DNA of 64,000 nucleotides from Mastigias papua (Eukaryota > Cnidaria > Scyphozoa > Rhizostomeae > Mastigiidae): NCBI GenBank assembly GCA_964019165.1, contig OZ025274.1:1798051-1862050 (forward strand), read 5' to 3'. The position numbers and the translations under genes were made by a program. Position 1 is the first letter of the stretch, and each line of letters starts with the position of its first letter. This document shows, piece by piece, positions 1 through 14,500 of this stretch. Under the pieces are notes generated by a model. The model saw only the letters and a list, made by a program, of their open reading frames with translations, made no database searches and had not been told where the DNA came from.

Positions 1-3000
1 TAAGGCTATAGCCTTGGTATTTTGCTCAAAAATGACCAAATTTGAAATTGATTGATTTTGATTGCAGATTGAAAAGTGATGAAAATGAGCGATTTTTGGC
101 CAAAAAGTAAGGCTATAGCCTTGGTATTTTGCTCAAAAATGACCAAATTTGAAATTGATTGATTTTGATTGCAGATTGAAAAGTGATGAAAATGAACGAT
201 TATTGGCCAAAAAGTAAGGCTATAGCCTTGGTATTTTGCTCAAAAATGACCAAATTTGAAATTGATTGATTTCGATTGCAGATTGAAAAGTGATGAAACT
301 GAACGATTATTGGCAAAAAAGTAAGGCTATAGCCTTGGTATTTTGCTCAAAAATGACCAAATTTGAAATTGATTGATTTTGATTGCAGATTGAAAAGTGA
401 TGAAAATGAGCGAATTGTGGCCAAAAAGTAAGGCTATAGCCTTGGTATTTTGCTCAAAAATGACCAAATTTGAAATTGATTGATTTTGATTGCAGATTGA
501 AAAGTGATGAAAATGAACGATTATTGGCCAAAAAGTAAGGCTATAGCCTTGGTATTTTGCTCAAAAATGACCAAATTTGAAATTGATTGATTTTGATTGC
601 AGATTGAAAAGTGATGAAAATGAGCGATTTTTGGCCAAAAAGTAAGGCTATAGCCTTGGTATTTTGCTCAAAAATGACCAAATTTGAAATTGATTGATTT
701 TGATTGCAGATTGAAAAGTGATGACAATGAGCGAATTCTGGCCAAAAAGTAAGGCTATAGCCTTGGTAGTTTGCTCAAAAATGACCAAATTTGAAATTGA
801 TTGATTTTGATTGCAGATTGAAAAGTGATGAAAATGAGCGACTTTTGGCCAAAAAGTAAGGCTATAGCCTTGGTATTTTGCTCAAAAATGACCAAATTTG
901 AAATTGATTGATTTTGATTGCAGATTGAAAAGTGATGAAAATGAGCGACTTTTGGCCAAAAAGTAAGGCTATAGCCTTGGTATTTTGCTCAAAAATGACC
1001 AAATTTGAAATTGATTGATTTTGATTGCAGATTGAAAAGTGATGAAAATGAGCGATTATTGGCCAAAAAGTAAGGTTATAGCCTTGGTATTTTGCTCAAA
1101 AATGACCAAATTTGAAATTGATTGATTTTGATTGCAGATTGAAAAGTGATGAAAATGAACGATTATTGGCCAAAAAGTAAGGCTATAGCCTTGGTATTTT
1201 GCTCAAAAATGACGAAATTTGAAATTGATTGATTTTGATTGCAGATTGAAAAGTGATGAAAATGAGCGAATTGTGGCCAAAAAGTAAGGCTATAGCCTTG
1301 GTATTTTGCTCAAAAATGACCAAATTTGAAATTGACTGATTTTGATTGCAGATTGAAAAGTGATGAAAATGAGCGAATTGTGGCCAAAAAGTAAGGCTAT
1401 AGCCTTGGTATTTTGCTCAAAAATGACCAAATTTGAAATTGATTGATTTTGATTGCAGATTGAAAAGTGATGAAAATGAACGATTATTGGCCAAAAAGTA
1501 AGGCTATAGCCTTGGTATTTTGCTCAAAAATGACCAAATTTGAAATTGATTGATTTTGATTGCAGATTGAAAAGTGATAAAAATGAGCGAATTTTGGCCA
1601 AAAAGTAAGGCTATAGCCTTGGTAATTTGCTCAAAAATGACCAAATTTGAAATTGATTGATTTTGATTGCAGATTGAAAAGTGATGAAAATGAGCGATTA
1701 TTGGCCAAAAAGTAAGGCTATAGCCTTGGTATTTTGCTCAAAAATGACGAAATTTGAAATTGATTGATTTTGATTGCAGATTGAAAAGTGATGAAAATGA
1801 GCGATTTTGGCCAAAAAGTAAGGCTATAGCCTTGGTATTTTGCTCAAAAATGACCAAATTTGAAATTGATTGATTTTGATTGCAGATTGAAAAGTGATGA
1901 AAATGAGCGATTATTGGCCAAAAAGTAAGGCTATAGCCTTGGTATTTTGCTCAAAAATGACCAAATTTGAAATTGATTGATTTTGATTGCAGATTGAAAA
2001 GTGATGAAAATGAACGATTATTGGCCAAAAAGTAAGGCTATAGCCTTGGTATTTTGCTCAAAAATGACCAAATTTGAAATTGATTGATTTTGATTGCAGA
2101 TTGAAAAGTGATGAAAATGAGCGAATTGTGGCCAAAAAGTAAGGCTATAGCCTTGGTATTTTGCTCAAAAATGACCAAATTTGAAATTGACTGATTTTGA
2201 TTGCAGATTGAAAAGTGATGAAAATGAGCGAATTGTGGCCAAAAAGTAAGGCTATAGCCTTGGTATTTTGCTCAAAAATGACCAAATTTGAAATTGATTG
2301 ATTTTGATTGCAGATTGAAAAGTGATGAAAATGAACGATTATTGGCCAAAAAGTAAGGCTATAGCCTTGGTATTTTGCTCAAAAATGACCAAATTTGAAA
2401 TTGATTGATTTTGATTGCAGATTGAAAAGTGATGAAAATGAGCGATTATTGGCCAAAAAGTAAGGCTATAGCCTTGGTAATTTGCTCAAAAATGACCAAA
2501 TTTGAAATTGATTGATTTTGATTGCAGATTGAAAAGTGATGAAAATGAGCGATTATTGGCCAAAAAGTAAGGCTATAGCCTTGGTATTTTGCTCAAAAAT
2601 GACCAAATTTGAAATTGATTGATTTTGATTGCAGATTGAAAAGTGATGAAAATGAGCGATTTTTGGCCAAAAAGTAAGGCTATAGCCTTGGTATTTTGCT
2701 CAAAAATGACCAAATTTGAAATTGATTGATTTTGATTGCAGATTGAAAAGTGATGAAAATGAGCGATTATTGGCCAAAAAGTAAGGCTATAGCCTTGGTA
2801 TTTTGCTCAGAAATGACCAAATTTGAAATTGATTGATTTTGATTGCAGATTGAAAAGTGATGAAAATGAGCGATTTTTGGCCAAAAAGTAAGGCTATAGC
2901 CTTGGTATTTTGCTCAAAAATGACCAAATTTGAAATTGATTGATTTTGATTGCAGATTGAAAAGTGATGAAAATGAACGATTATTGGCCAAAAAGTAAGG

Positions 3001-6000
3001 CTATAGCCTTGGTATTTTGCTCAAAAATGACCAAATTTGAAATTGATTGATTTTGATTGCAGATTGAAAAGTGATGAACATGAGCGAATTGTGGCCAAAA
3101 AGTAAGGCTATAGCCTTGGTATTTTGCTCAAAAATGACCAAATTTGAAATTGATTGATTTTGATTGCAGATTGAAAAGTGATGAAAATGAGCGAATTTTG
3201 GCCAAAAAGTAAGGCTATAGCCTTGGTATTTTGCTCAAAAATGACCAAATTTGAAATTGATTGATTTTGATTGCAGATTGAAAAGTGATGAAAATGAGCG
3301 ATTTTTGGCCAAAAAGTAAGGCTATAGCCTTGGTATTTTGCTCAAAAATGACCAAATTTGAAATTGATTGATTTTGATTGCAGATTGAAAAGTGATGAAA
3401 ATGAGCGATTTTTGGCCAAAAAGTAAGGCTATAGCCTTGGTATTTTGCTCAAACATGACCAAATTTGAAATTGATTGATTTTGATTGCAGATTGAAAAGT
3501 GATGAAAATGAGCGAATTGTGGCCAAAAAGTAAGGCTATAGCCTTGGTATTTTGCTCAAAAATGACCAAATTTGAAATTGATTGATTGTGCTTGCAGATT
3601 GAAAAGTTATGAAGATGAGCGATGTTTAGCCGAAAAGTAAGGCTATAGCCTTGGTATTTTGCTCAAAAATGACCAAATTTGAAATTGATTGATTTTGATT
3701 GCAGATTGAAAAGTGATGAAAATGAACGATTATTGGCCAAAAAGTAAGGCTATAGCCTTGGTATTTTGCTCAAAAATGACCAAATTTGAAATTGATTGAT
3801 TTTGATTGCAGATTGAAAAGTGATGAAAATGAGCGATTATTGGCCAAAAAGTAAGGCTATAGCCTTGGTAATTTGCTCAAAAATGACCAAATTTGAAATT
3901 GATTGATTTTGATTGCAGATTGAAAAGTGATGAAAATGAGCGATTATTGGCCAAAAAGTAAGGCTATAGCCTTGGTATTTTGCTCAAAAATGACCAAATT
4001 TGAAATTGATTGATTTTGATTGCAGATTGAAAAGTGATGAAAATGAGCGATTTTTGGCCAAAAAGTAAGGCTATAGCCTTGGTATTTTGCTCAAAAATGA
4101 CCAAATTTGAAATTGATTGATTTTGATTGCAGATTGAAAAGTGATGAAAATGAGCGATTATTGGCCAAAAAGTAAGGCTATAGCCTTGGTATTTCGCTCA
4201 GAAATGACCAAATTTGAAATTGATTGATTTTGATTGCAGATTGAAAAGTGATGAAAATGAGCGATTTTTGGCCAAAAAGTAAGGCTATAGCCTTGGTATT
4301 TTGCTCAAAAATGACCAAATTTGAAATTGATTGATTTTGATTGCAGATTGAAAAGTGATGAAAATGAACGATTATTGGCCAAAAAGTAAGGCTATAGCCT
4401 TGGTATTTTGCTCAAAAATGACCAAATTTGAAATTGATTGATTTTGATTGCAGATTGAAAAGTGATGAACATGAGCGAATTGTGGCCAAAAAGTAAGGCT
4501 ATAGCCTTGGTATTTTGCTCAAAAATGACCAAATTTGAAATTGATTGATTTTGATTGCAGATTGAAAAGTGATGAAAATGAGCGAATTTTGGCCAAAAAG
4601 TAAGGCTATAGCCTTGGTATTTTGCTCAAAAATGACCAAATTTGAAATTGATTGATTTTGATTGCAGATTGAAAAGTGATGAAAATGAGCGATTATTGGC
4701 CAAAAAGTAAGGCTATAGCCTTGGTATTTTGCTCAAAAATGACCAAATTTGAAATTGATTGATTTTGATTGCAGATTGAAAAGTGATGAAAATGAGCGAT
4801 TTTTGGCCAAAAAGTAAGGCTATAGCCTTGGTATTTTGCTCAAAAATGACCAAATTTGAAATTGATTGAGTTTGATTGCAGATTGAAAAGTGATGAAAAT
4901 GAACGATTATTGGCCAAAAAGTAAGGCTATAGCCTTGGTATTTTGCTCAAAAATGACCAAATTTGAAATTGATTGATTTTGATTGCAGATTGAAAAGTGA
5001 TGAAAATGAACGATTATTGGCCAAAAAGTAAGGCTATAGCCTTGGTATTTTGCTCAAAAATGACCAAATTTGAAATTGATTGATTTTGATTGCAGATTGA
5101 AAAGTGATGAACATGAGCGAATTGTGGCCAAAAAGTAAGGCTATAGCCTTGGTATTTTGCTCAAAAATGACCAAATTTGAAATTGATTGATTTTGATTGC
5201 AGATTGAAAAGTGATGAAAATGAGCGAATTTTGGCCAAAAAGTAAGGCTATAGCCTTGGTATTTTGCTCAAAAATGACCAAATTTGAAATTGATTGATTT
5301 TGATTGCAGATTGAAAAGTGATGAAAATGAGCGATTATTGGCCAAAAAGTAAGGCTATAGCCTTGGTATTTTGCTCAAAAATGACGAAATTTGAAATTGA
5401 TTGATTTTGATTGCAGATTGAAAAGTGATGAAAATGAGCGATTTTTGGCCAAAAAGTAAGGCTATAGCCTTGGTATTTTGCTCAAAAATGACCAAATTTG
5501 AAATTGATTGAGTTTGATTGCAGATTGAAAAGTGATGAAAATGAACGATTATTGGCAAAAAAGTAAGGCTATAGCCTTGGTATTTTGCTCAAAAATGACC
5601 AAATTTGAAATTGATTGATTTTGATTGCAGATTGAAAAGTGATGAAAATGAGCGATTATTTGCCAAAAAGTAAGGCTATAGCCTTGGTATTTTGCTCAAA
5701 AATGACCAAATTTGAAATTGATTGATTTTGATTGCAGATTGAAAAGTGATGAAAATGAGCGATTATTGGCCAAAAAGTAAGGCTATAGCCTTGGTATTTT
5801 GCTCAGAAATGACCAAATTTGAAATTGATTGATTTTGATTGCAGATTGAAAAGTGATGAAAATGAGCGACTTTTGGCCAAAAAGTAAGGCTATAGCCTTG
5901 GTATTTTGCTCAAAAATGACCAAATTTGAAATTGATTGATTTTGATTGCAGATTGAAAAGTGATGAAAATGAGCGATTATTGGCCAAAAAGTAAGGCTAT

Positions 6001-7502
6001 AGCCTTGGTATTTTGCTCAAAAATGACCAAATTTGAAATTGATTGATTTTGATTGCAGATTGAAAAGTGATGAAAATGAACGATTATTGGCCAAAAAGTA
6101 AGGCTATAGCCTTGGTATTTTGCTCAAAAATGACCAAATTTGAAATTGATTGATTTTGATTGCAGATTGAAAAGTGATGAAAATGAGCGAATTGTGGCCA
6201 AAAAGTAAGGCTATAGCCTTGGTATTTTGCTCAAAAATGACCAAATTTGAAATTGACTGATTTTGATTGCAGATTGAAAAGTGATGAAAATGAGCGAATT
6301 GTGGCCAAAAAGTAAGGCTATAGCCTTGGTATTTTGCTCAAAAATGACCAAATTTGAAATTGATTGATTTTGATTGCAGATTGAAAAGTGATGAAAATGA
6401 ACGATTATTGGCCAAAAAGTAAGGCTATAGCCTTGGTATTTTGCTCAAAAATGACCAAATTTGAAATTGATTGATTTTGATTGCAGATTGAAAAGTGATG
6501 AAAATGAGCGATTATTGGCCAAAAAGTAAGGCTATAGCCTTGGTAATTTGCTCAAAAATGACCAAATTTGAAATTGATTGATTTTGATTGCAGATTGAAA
6601 AGTGATGAAAATGAGCGATTATTGGCCAAAAAGTAAGGCTATAGCCTTGGTATTTTGCTCAAAAATGACCAAATTTGAAATTGATTGATTTTGATTGCAG
6701 ATTGAAAAGTGATGAAAATGAGCGATTTTTGGCCAAAAAGTAAGGCTATAGCCTTGGTATTTTGCTCAAAAATGACCAAATTTGAAATTGATTGATTTTG
6801 ATTGCAGATTGAAAAGTGATGAAAATGAACGATTATTGGCCAAAAAGTAAGGCTATAGCCTTGGTATTTTGCTCAAAAATGACCAAATTTGAAATTGATT
6901 GATTTTGATTGCAGATTGAAAAGTGATGAACATGAGCGAATTGTGGCCAAAAAGTAAGGCTATAGCCTTGGTATTTTGCTCAAAAATGACCAAATTTGAA
7001 ATTGATTGATTTTGATTGCAGATTGAAAAGTGATGAAAATGAGCGAATTTTGGCCAAAAAGTAAGGCTATAGCCTTGGTATTTTGCTCAAAAATGACCAA
7101 ATTTGAAATTGATTGATTTTGATTGCAGATTGAAAAGTGATGAAAATGAGCGATTATTGGCCAAAAAGTAAGGCTATAGCCTTGGTATTTTGCTCAAAAA
7201 TGACGAAATTTGAAATTGATTGATTTTGATTGCAGATTGAAAAGTGATGAAAATGAGCGATTTTTGGCCAAAAAGTAAGGCTATAGCCTTGGTATTTTGC
7301 TCAAAAATGACCAAATTTGAAATTGATTGATTTTGATTGCAGATTGAAAAGTGATGAAAATGAGCGATTTTTGGCCAAAAAGTAAGGCTATAGCCTTGGT
7401 ATTTTGCTCAAAAATGACCAAATTTGAAATTGATTGATTTTGATTGCAGATTGAAAAGTGATGAAAATGAACGATTATTGGCCAAAAAGTAAGGCTATAG
7501 CC
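1..7502 (+). repeat. 107-bp satellite array, left block (about 70 units)
   Basis: Head-to-tail tandem repeats with a 107-bp period; the block is open at the window start and cut by the assembly gap on the right. Each unit begins near the perfect 14-bp palindrome AAGGCTATAGCCTT, runs through a TGA/ATT-rich middle and ends in GGCCAAAAAG. Most substitutions fall in a short variable window just before GGCC (for example GCGATTTTTGG, GCGATTATTGG, GCGAATTGTGG, ACGATTATTGG, GCGACTTTTGG). Rare marker variants recur at exact multiples of 107 bp, which shows higher-order duplication. One unit near 1801 is 1 bp short. Small open frames on the minus strand are translations of the repeat. No function can be read from sequence; centromeric or heterochromatic satellite is the default expectation for arrays like this. 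Confidence 0.97.
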
Positions 7503-7702
7503 NNNNNNNNNNNNNNNNNNNNNNNNNNNNNNNNNNNNNNNNNNNNNNNNNNNNNNNNNNNNNNNNNNNNNNNNNNNNNNNNNNNNNNNNNNNNNNNNNN
7601 NNNNNNNNNNNNNNNNNNNNNNNNNNNNNNNNNNNNNNNNNNNNNNNNNNNNNNNNNNNNNNNNNNNNNNNNNNNNNNNNNNNNNNNNNNNNNNNNNNNN
7701 NN
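7503..7702. other. Assembly gap (200 N)
   Basis: A run of exactly 200 N. It begins inside a satellite unit, just after the palindrome half GGCTATAGCC, and ends in non-satellite sequence. A round number suggests a placeholder, so the true distance and the adjacency of the two sides are unknown. Confidence 0.99.
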
Positions 7703-8439
7703 ACAAGGCGAAAAGTTAAAAATGATAAATATGATGCAAGGTTGGCACTAATGGAGAGTAGTCTGAGAATGCAGAAGTGAATGACACGAATTTGACTACA
7801 GTTTCGATAATATTTCTGTTGTTTTCCAAAAAGCATACAGAGAGCATTGACCCCTCTTTCCTCCCCCAGCTTACAGTTAGTAGATTTGTGAAAATGATGT
7901 TATACCAATAGATGACACTTAAGTTTTCCTGATATCACTATTTCGTACTTCCCCTGATATCAGTTAGCCAAATTATCACCTACCCTGCGCCAATTTTCCC
8001 GCTACACCTACACAATATTTGTGCGATACGTTCGCCATATGTGGCAGACTCTCTACTCAAGTTACCTCGTATAACCGGGTCATTTACATTCATTGTGTAT
8101 ATATGAATTATATAAAATCCAAAGATGAATGATTTCATGTCAATATACTCAATTTTACAATTAAGAAATTGTGTAGTTATAAAATGGTCTATTTATATGA
8201 CAACTTTCAAATAACTTTTATGTACCTTCGAATAGATTTGAAGCATTTAATACCCGACAAGATTTTATTTTCAGTACTTCTTTATCTCTTTAGGTTTACA
8301 CAATGTGACCTTACCAGAATTTCTGCTAACACATCAGAGTATACACCCCACATTCTTAACACCACTGACTGCAATTACAATAGATAGTATCCATTCCACG
8401 TTACCTATATGTGGACAATACAACGATTTAGTCACCCAG
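7703..8439. other. Non-satellite island between the gap and the second array
   Basis: AT-rich unique sequence of about 740 bp with no satellite units, no convincing coding sequence and no RNA gene that I can see. Short frames here have no recognisable motif. It either interrupts the array or marks a scaffold join at the gap. Confidence 0.7.
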
Positions 8440-8519
8440 GTAGGGCTATAGACATGACAATTTTGACATACATGGCGACAATTGAAATTGATTGATGAAA
8501 ATGAGCGATTTTTGGCCAA
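8440..8519 (+). repeat. Diverged, internally deleted edge unit of the satellite
   Basis: This stretch keeps the start of a unit (GTAGGGCTATAG in place of GTAAGGCTATAG), then GACAATTTTGACATACATGG, then TTGAAATTGATTGA fused directly to TGAAAATGAGCG. About 26 bp of the normal middle is missing. It sits exactly where the regular second array begins, so it is the decayed first unit. Confidence 0.75.
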
Positions 8520-11500
8520 ACAGTAAGGCTATAGCCTTGGTATTTTGCTCAAAAATGACCAAATTTGAAATTGATTGATTTTGATTGCAGATTGAAAAGT
8601 GATGACAATGAGCGATTTTTGGCCAAAAAGTAAGGCTATAGCCTTGGTATTTTGCTCAAAAATGACCAAATTTGAAATTGATTGATTTTGATTGCAGATT
8701 GAAAAGTGATGAAAATGAGCGATTTTTGGCCAAAAAGTAAGGCTATAGCCTTGGTATTTTGCTCAAAAATGACCAAATTTGAAATTGATTGATTTTGATT
8801 GCAGATTGAAAAGTGATGAAAATGAGCGATTTTTGGCCAAAAAGTAAGGCTATAGCCTTGGTATTTTGCTCAAAAATGACCAAATTTGAAATTGATTGAT
8901 TTTGATTGCAGATTGAAAAGTGATGAAAATGAGCGATTTTTGGCCAAAAAGTAAGGCTATAGCCTTGGTATTTTGTTCAAAAATGACCAAATTTGAAATT
9001 GATTGATTTCGATTGCAGATTGAAAAGTGATGAAAATGAGCGATTTTTGGCCGAAAAGTAAGGCTATAGCCTTGGTATTTTGCTCAAAAATGACCAAATT
9101 TGAAATTGATTGATTTTGATTGCAGATTGAAAAGTGATGAAAATGAGCGATTTTTGGCCAAACAGTAAGGCTATAGCCTTGGTATTTTGCTCAAAAATGA
9201 CCAAATTTGAAATTGATTGATTTTGATTGCAGATTGAAAAGTGATGAAAATGAGCGATGTTTGGCCAAAAAGTAAGGCTATAGCCTTGGTATTTTGCTCA
9301 AAAATGACCAAATTTGAAATTGATTGATTTTGATTGCAGATTGAAAAGTGATGAAAATGAGCGAATTGTGGCCAAAAAGTAAGGCTATAGCCTTGGTATT
9401 TTGCTCAAAAATGACCAAATTTGAAATTGACTGATTTTGATTGCAGATTGAAAAGTGATGAAAATGAGCGAATTTTGGCCAAAAAGTAAGGCTATAGCCT
9501 TGGTATTTTGCTCAAAAATGACCAAATTTTAAATTGATTGATTTTGATTGCAGATTGAAAAGTGATGAAAATGAACGATTATTGGCAAAAAAGTAAGGCT
9601 AAGTAAGGCTATAGCCTTGGTATTTTGCTCAAAAATGACCAAATTTGAAATTGATTGATTTTGATTGCAGATTGAAAAGTGATGAAAATGAGGCATTTTT
9701 GGCCAAAAAGTAAGGCTATAGCCTTGGTATTTTGCTCAAAAATGACCAAATTTGAAATTGATTGATTTTGATTGCAGATTGAAAAGTGATGAAAATGAGC
9801 GATTTTTGGCCAAAAAGTAAGGCTATAGCCTTGGTATTTTGCTCAAAAATGACCAAATTTGAAATTGATTGATTTTGATTGCAGATTGAGAAGTGATGAA
9901 AATGAGCGATTATTGGCCAAAAAGTAAGGCTATAGCCTTGGTATTTTGCTGAAAAATGACCAAATTTGAAATTGATTGATTTTGATTGCAGATTGAAAAG
10001 TGATGAAAATGAGCGATTTTTGGCCAAAAAGTAAGGCTATAGCCTTGGTATTTTGCTCAAAAATGACCAAATTTGAAATTGATTGATTTTGATTGCAGAT
10101 TGAAAAGTGATGAAAATGAGCGAATTGTGGCCAAAAAGTAAGGCTATAGCCTTGGTATTTTGCTCAAAAATGACCAAATTTGAAATTGATTGATTGTGCT
10201 TGCAGATTGAAAAGTGATGAAAATGAGCGATGTTTAGCCAAAAAGTAAGGCTATAGCCTTGGTATTTTGCTCAAATATGACCAAATTTGAAATTGATTGA
10301 TTTTGATTGCAGATTGAAAAGTGATAAAAATGAGCGAATTTTGGCCAAAAAGTAAGGCTATAGCCTTGGTATTTTGCTCAAAAATGACCAAATTTGAAAT
10401 TGATTGATTTTGATGGCAGATTGAAAAGTGATGAAAATGAGCGATTTTGGCCAAAAAGTAAAGCTATAGCCTTGGTATTTTGCTCAAAAATGACCAAATT
10501 TGAAATTGATTGATGTTGATTGCAGATTGAAAAGTGATGAAAATGAGCGAATTTTGGCCAAAAAGTAAGGCTATAGCCTTGGTATTTTGCTCAAAAATGA
10601 CCAAATTTGAAATTGATTGATTTTGATTGCAGATTGAAAAGTGATGAAAATGAGCCATTTTTGGCCAAAAAGTAAGGCTATAGCCTTGGTATTTTGCTCA
10701 AAAATGACCAAATTTGAAATTGACTGATTTTGATTGCAGATTGAAAAGTGATGAAAATGAGCGAATTTTGGCCAAAAAGTAAGGCTATAGCCTTGGTATT
10801 TTGCTCAAAAATGACCAAATTTGAAATTGATTGATTTTGATTGCAGATTGAAAAGTGATGAAAATGAGCGATTATTGGCCAAAAAGTAAGGCTATAGCCT
10901 TGGTATTTTGCTCAAAAATGACCAAATTTGAAATTGATTGATTTTGATTGCAGATTGAAAAGTGATGAAAATGAGCGATTATTGGCCAAAAAGTAAGGCT
11001 ATAGCCTTGGTATTTTGCTCAAAAATGACCAAATTTGAAATTGATTGATGTTGATTGCAGATTGAAAAGTGATGAAAATGAGCGACTTTTGGCCAAAAAG
11101 TAAGGCTATAGCCTTGGTATTTTGCTCAAAAATGACCAAATTTGAAATTGATTGATTTTGATTGCAGATTGAAAAGTGATGAAAATGAGCGACTTTTGGC
11201 CAAAAAGTAAGGCTATAGCCTTGGTATTTTTTCTCAAAAATGACCAAATTTGAAATTGATTGATTTTGATTGCAGATTGAAAAGTGATGAAAATGAGCGA
11301 TTATTGGCCAAAAAGTAAGGCTATAGCCTTGGTATTTTGCTCAAAAATGACCAAATTTGAAATTGATTGATTTTGATTGCAGATTGAAAAGTGATGAAAA
11401 TGAGCGAATTTTGGCCAAAAAGTAAGGCTATAGCCTTGGTATTTTGCTCAAAAATGACCAAATTTGAAATTGATTGATTTTGATTGCAGATTGAAAAGTG

Positions 11501-14500
11501 ATGAAAATGAACGATTTTTGGCCAAAAAGTAAGGCTATAGCCTTGGTATTTTGCTCAAAAATGACCAAATTTGAAATTGATTGATTTTGAATGCAGATTG
11601 AAAAGTGATGAAAATGAGCGATTATTGGCCAAAAAGTAAGGCTATAGCCTTGGTATTTTGCTCAAAAATGACCAAATTTGAAATTGATTGATTTTGATTG
11701 CAGATTGAAAAGTGATGAAAATGAGCGAATTTTGGCCAAAAAGTAAGGCTATAGCCTTGGTATTTTGCTCAAAAATGACCAAATTTGAAATTGATTGATT
11801 TTGATTGCAGATTGAAAAGTGATGAAAATGAGCGATTTTTGGCCAAAAAGTAAGGCTATAGCCTTGGTATTTTGCTCAAAAATGACCAAATTTGAAATTG
11901 ATTGATTTTGATTGCAGATTGAAAAGTGATGAAAATGAGCGATTATTGGCCAAAAAGTAAGGCTATAGCCTTGGTATTTTGCTCAAAAATGACGAAATTT
12001 GAAAGTGATTGATTTTGATTGCAGATTGAAAAGTGATGAAAATGAACGATTATTGGCCAAAAAGTAAGGCTATAGCCTTGGTATTTTGCTCAAAAATGAC
12101 CAAATTTGAAATTGATTGATTTTGATTGCAGATTGAAAAGTGATGAAAATGAGCGAATTGTGGCCAAAAAGTAAGGCTATAGCCTTGGTATTTTGCTCAA
12201 AAATGACCAAATTTGAAATTGATTGATTTTGATTGCAGATTGAAAAGTGATGAAAATGAGCCATGTTTGGCCAAAAAGTAAGGCTATAGCCTTGGTATTT
12301 TGCTCAAAAATGACCAAATTTGAAATTGATTGATTTTGATTGCAGATTGAAAAGTGATGAAAATGAGCGATTTTTGGCCAAAAAGTAAGGCTATAGCCTT
12401 GGTATTTTGCTCAAAAATGACCAAATTTGAAATTGACTGATTTTGATTGCAGATTGAAAAGTGATGAAAATGAGCGAATTTTGGCCAAAAAGTAAGGCTA
12501 TAGCCTTGGTATTTTGCTCAAAAATGACCAAATTTGAAATTGATTGATTTTGATTGCAGATTGAAAAGTGATGAAAATGAGCGATTATTGGCCAAAAAGT
12601 AAGTCTATCGCCTTGGTATTTTGCTCAAAATGACGAAATTTGAAATTGATTGATTTTGATTGCAGATTGAAAAGTGATGAAAATGAGCCATTTTTGGCCA
12701 AAAAGTAAGGCTATAGCCTTGGTATTTTGCTCAAAATGACCAAATTTGAAATTGATTGATTTTGATTGCAGATTGAAAAGTGATGAAAATGAGCGACTTT
12801 TGGCCAAAAAGTAAGGCTATAGCCTTGGTATTTTGCTCAAAAATGACCAAATTTGAAATTGATTGAGTTTGATTGCAGATTGAAAAGTGATGAAAATGAG
12901 CGACTTTTTGCCAAAAAGTAAGGCTATAGCCTTGGTATTTTTCTCAAAATGACCAAATTTGAAATTGATTGATTTTGATTGCAGATTGAAAAGTGATGAA
13001 AATGAGCGATTATTGGCCAAAAAGTAAGGCTATAGCCTTGGTATTTTGCTCAAAAATGACCAAATTTGAAATTGATTGATTTTGATTGCAGATTGAAAAG
13101 TGATGAAAATGAACGATTATTGGCCAAAAAGTAAGGCTATAGCCTTGGTATTTTGCTCAAAAATGACCAAATTTGAAATTGATTGATTTTGATTGCAGAT
13201 TGAAAAGTGATGAAAATGAGCGAATTGTGGCCAAAAAGTAAGGCTATAGCCTTGGTATTTTGCTCAAAAATGACCAAATTTGAAATTGATTGATTTTGAT
13301 GGCAGATTGAAAAGTGATGAAAATGAGCAATTTTTGGCCAAAAAGTAAGGCTATAGCCTTGGTATTTTGCTCAAAAATGACCAAATTTGAAATTGATTGA
13401 TGTTGATTGCAGATTGAAAAGTGATGAAAATGAGCGAATTTTGGCCAAAAAGTAAGGCTATAGCCTTGGTATTTTGCTCAAAAATGACCAAATTTGAAAT
13501 TGATTGAGTTTGATTGCAGATTGAAAAGTGATGAAAATGAGCGATTATTGGCCAAAAAGTAAGGCTATAGCCTTGGTATTTTGCTCAAAAATGACCAAAT
13601 TTGAAATTGACTGATTTTGATTGCAGATTGAAAAGTGATGAAAATGAGCGAATTTTGGCCAAAAAGTAAGGCTATAGCCTTGGTATTTTGCTCAAAAATG
13701 ACCAAATTTGAAATTGATTGATTTTGATTGCAGATTGAAAAGTGATGAAAATGAGCGAATTTTGGCCAAAAAGTAAGTCTATAGCCTTGGTATTTTGCTC
13801 AAAAATGACGAAATTTGAAATTGATTGATTTTGATTGCAGATTGAAAAGTGATGAAAATGAGCCATTGTTGGCCAAAAAGTAAGGCTATAGCCTTGGTAT
13901 TTTGCTCAAAAATGACCAAATTTGAAATTGATTGATTTTGATTGCAGATTGAAAAGTGATGAAAATGAGCGACTTTTGGCCAAAAAGTAAGGCTATAGCC
14001 TTGGTATTTTTCTCAAAAATGACCAAATTTGAAATTGATTGATTTTGATTGCAGATTGAAAAGTGATGAAAATGAGCGATTATTGGCCAAAAAGTAAGGC
14101 TATAGCCTTGGTATTTTGCTCAAAAATGACCAAATTTGAAATTGATTGATTTTGATTGCAGATTGAAAAGTGATGAAAATGAACGATTATTGGCCAAAAA
14201 GTAAGGCTATAGCCTTGGTATTTTGCTCAAAAATGACCAAATTTGAAATTGATTGATTTTGATTGCAGATTGAAAAGTGATGAAAATGAGCGAATTGTGG
14301 CCAAAAAGTAAGGCTATAGCCTTGGTATTTTGCTCAAAAATGACCAAACTTGAAATTGACTGATTTTGATTGCAGATTGAAAAGTGATGAAAATGAGCGA
14401 ATTTAGGCCAAAAAGTAAGGCTATAGCCTTGGTATTTTGCTCAAAAATGACCAAATTTGAAATTGATTGATTTTGATTGCAGATTGAAAAGTGATGAAAA

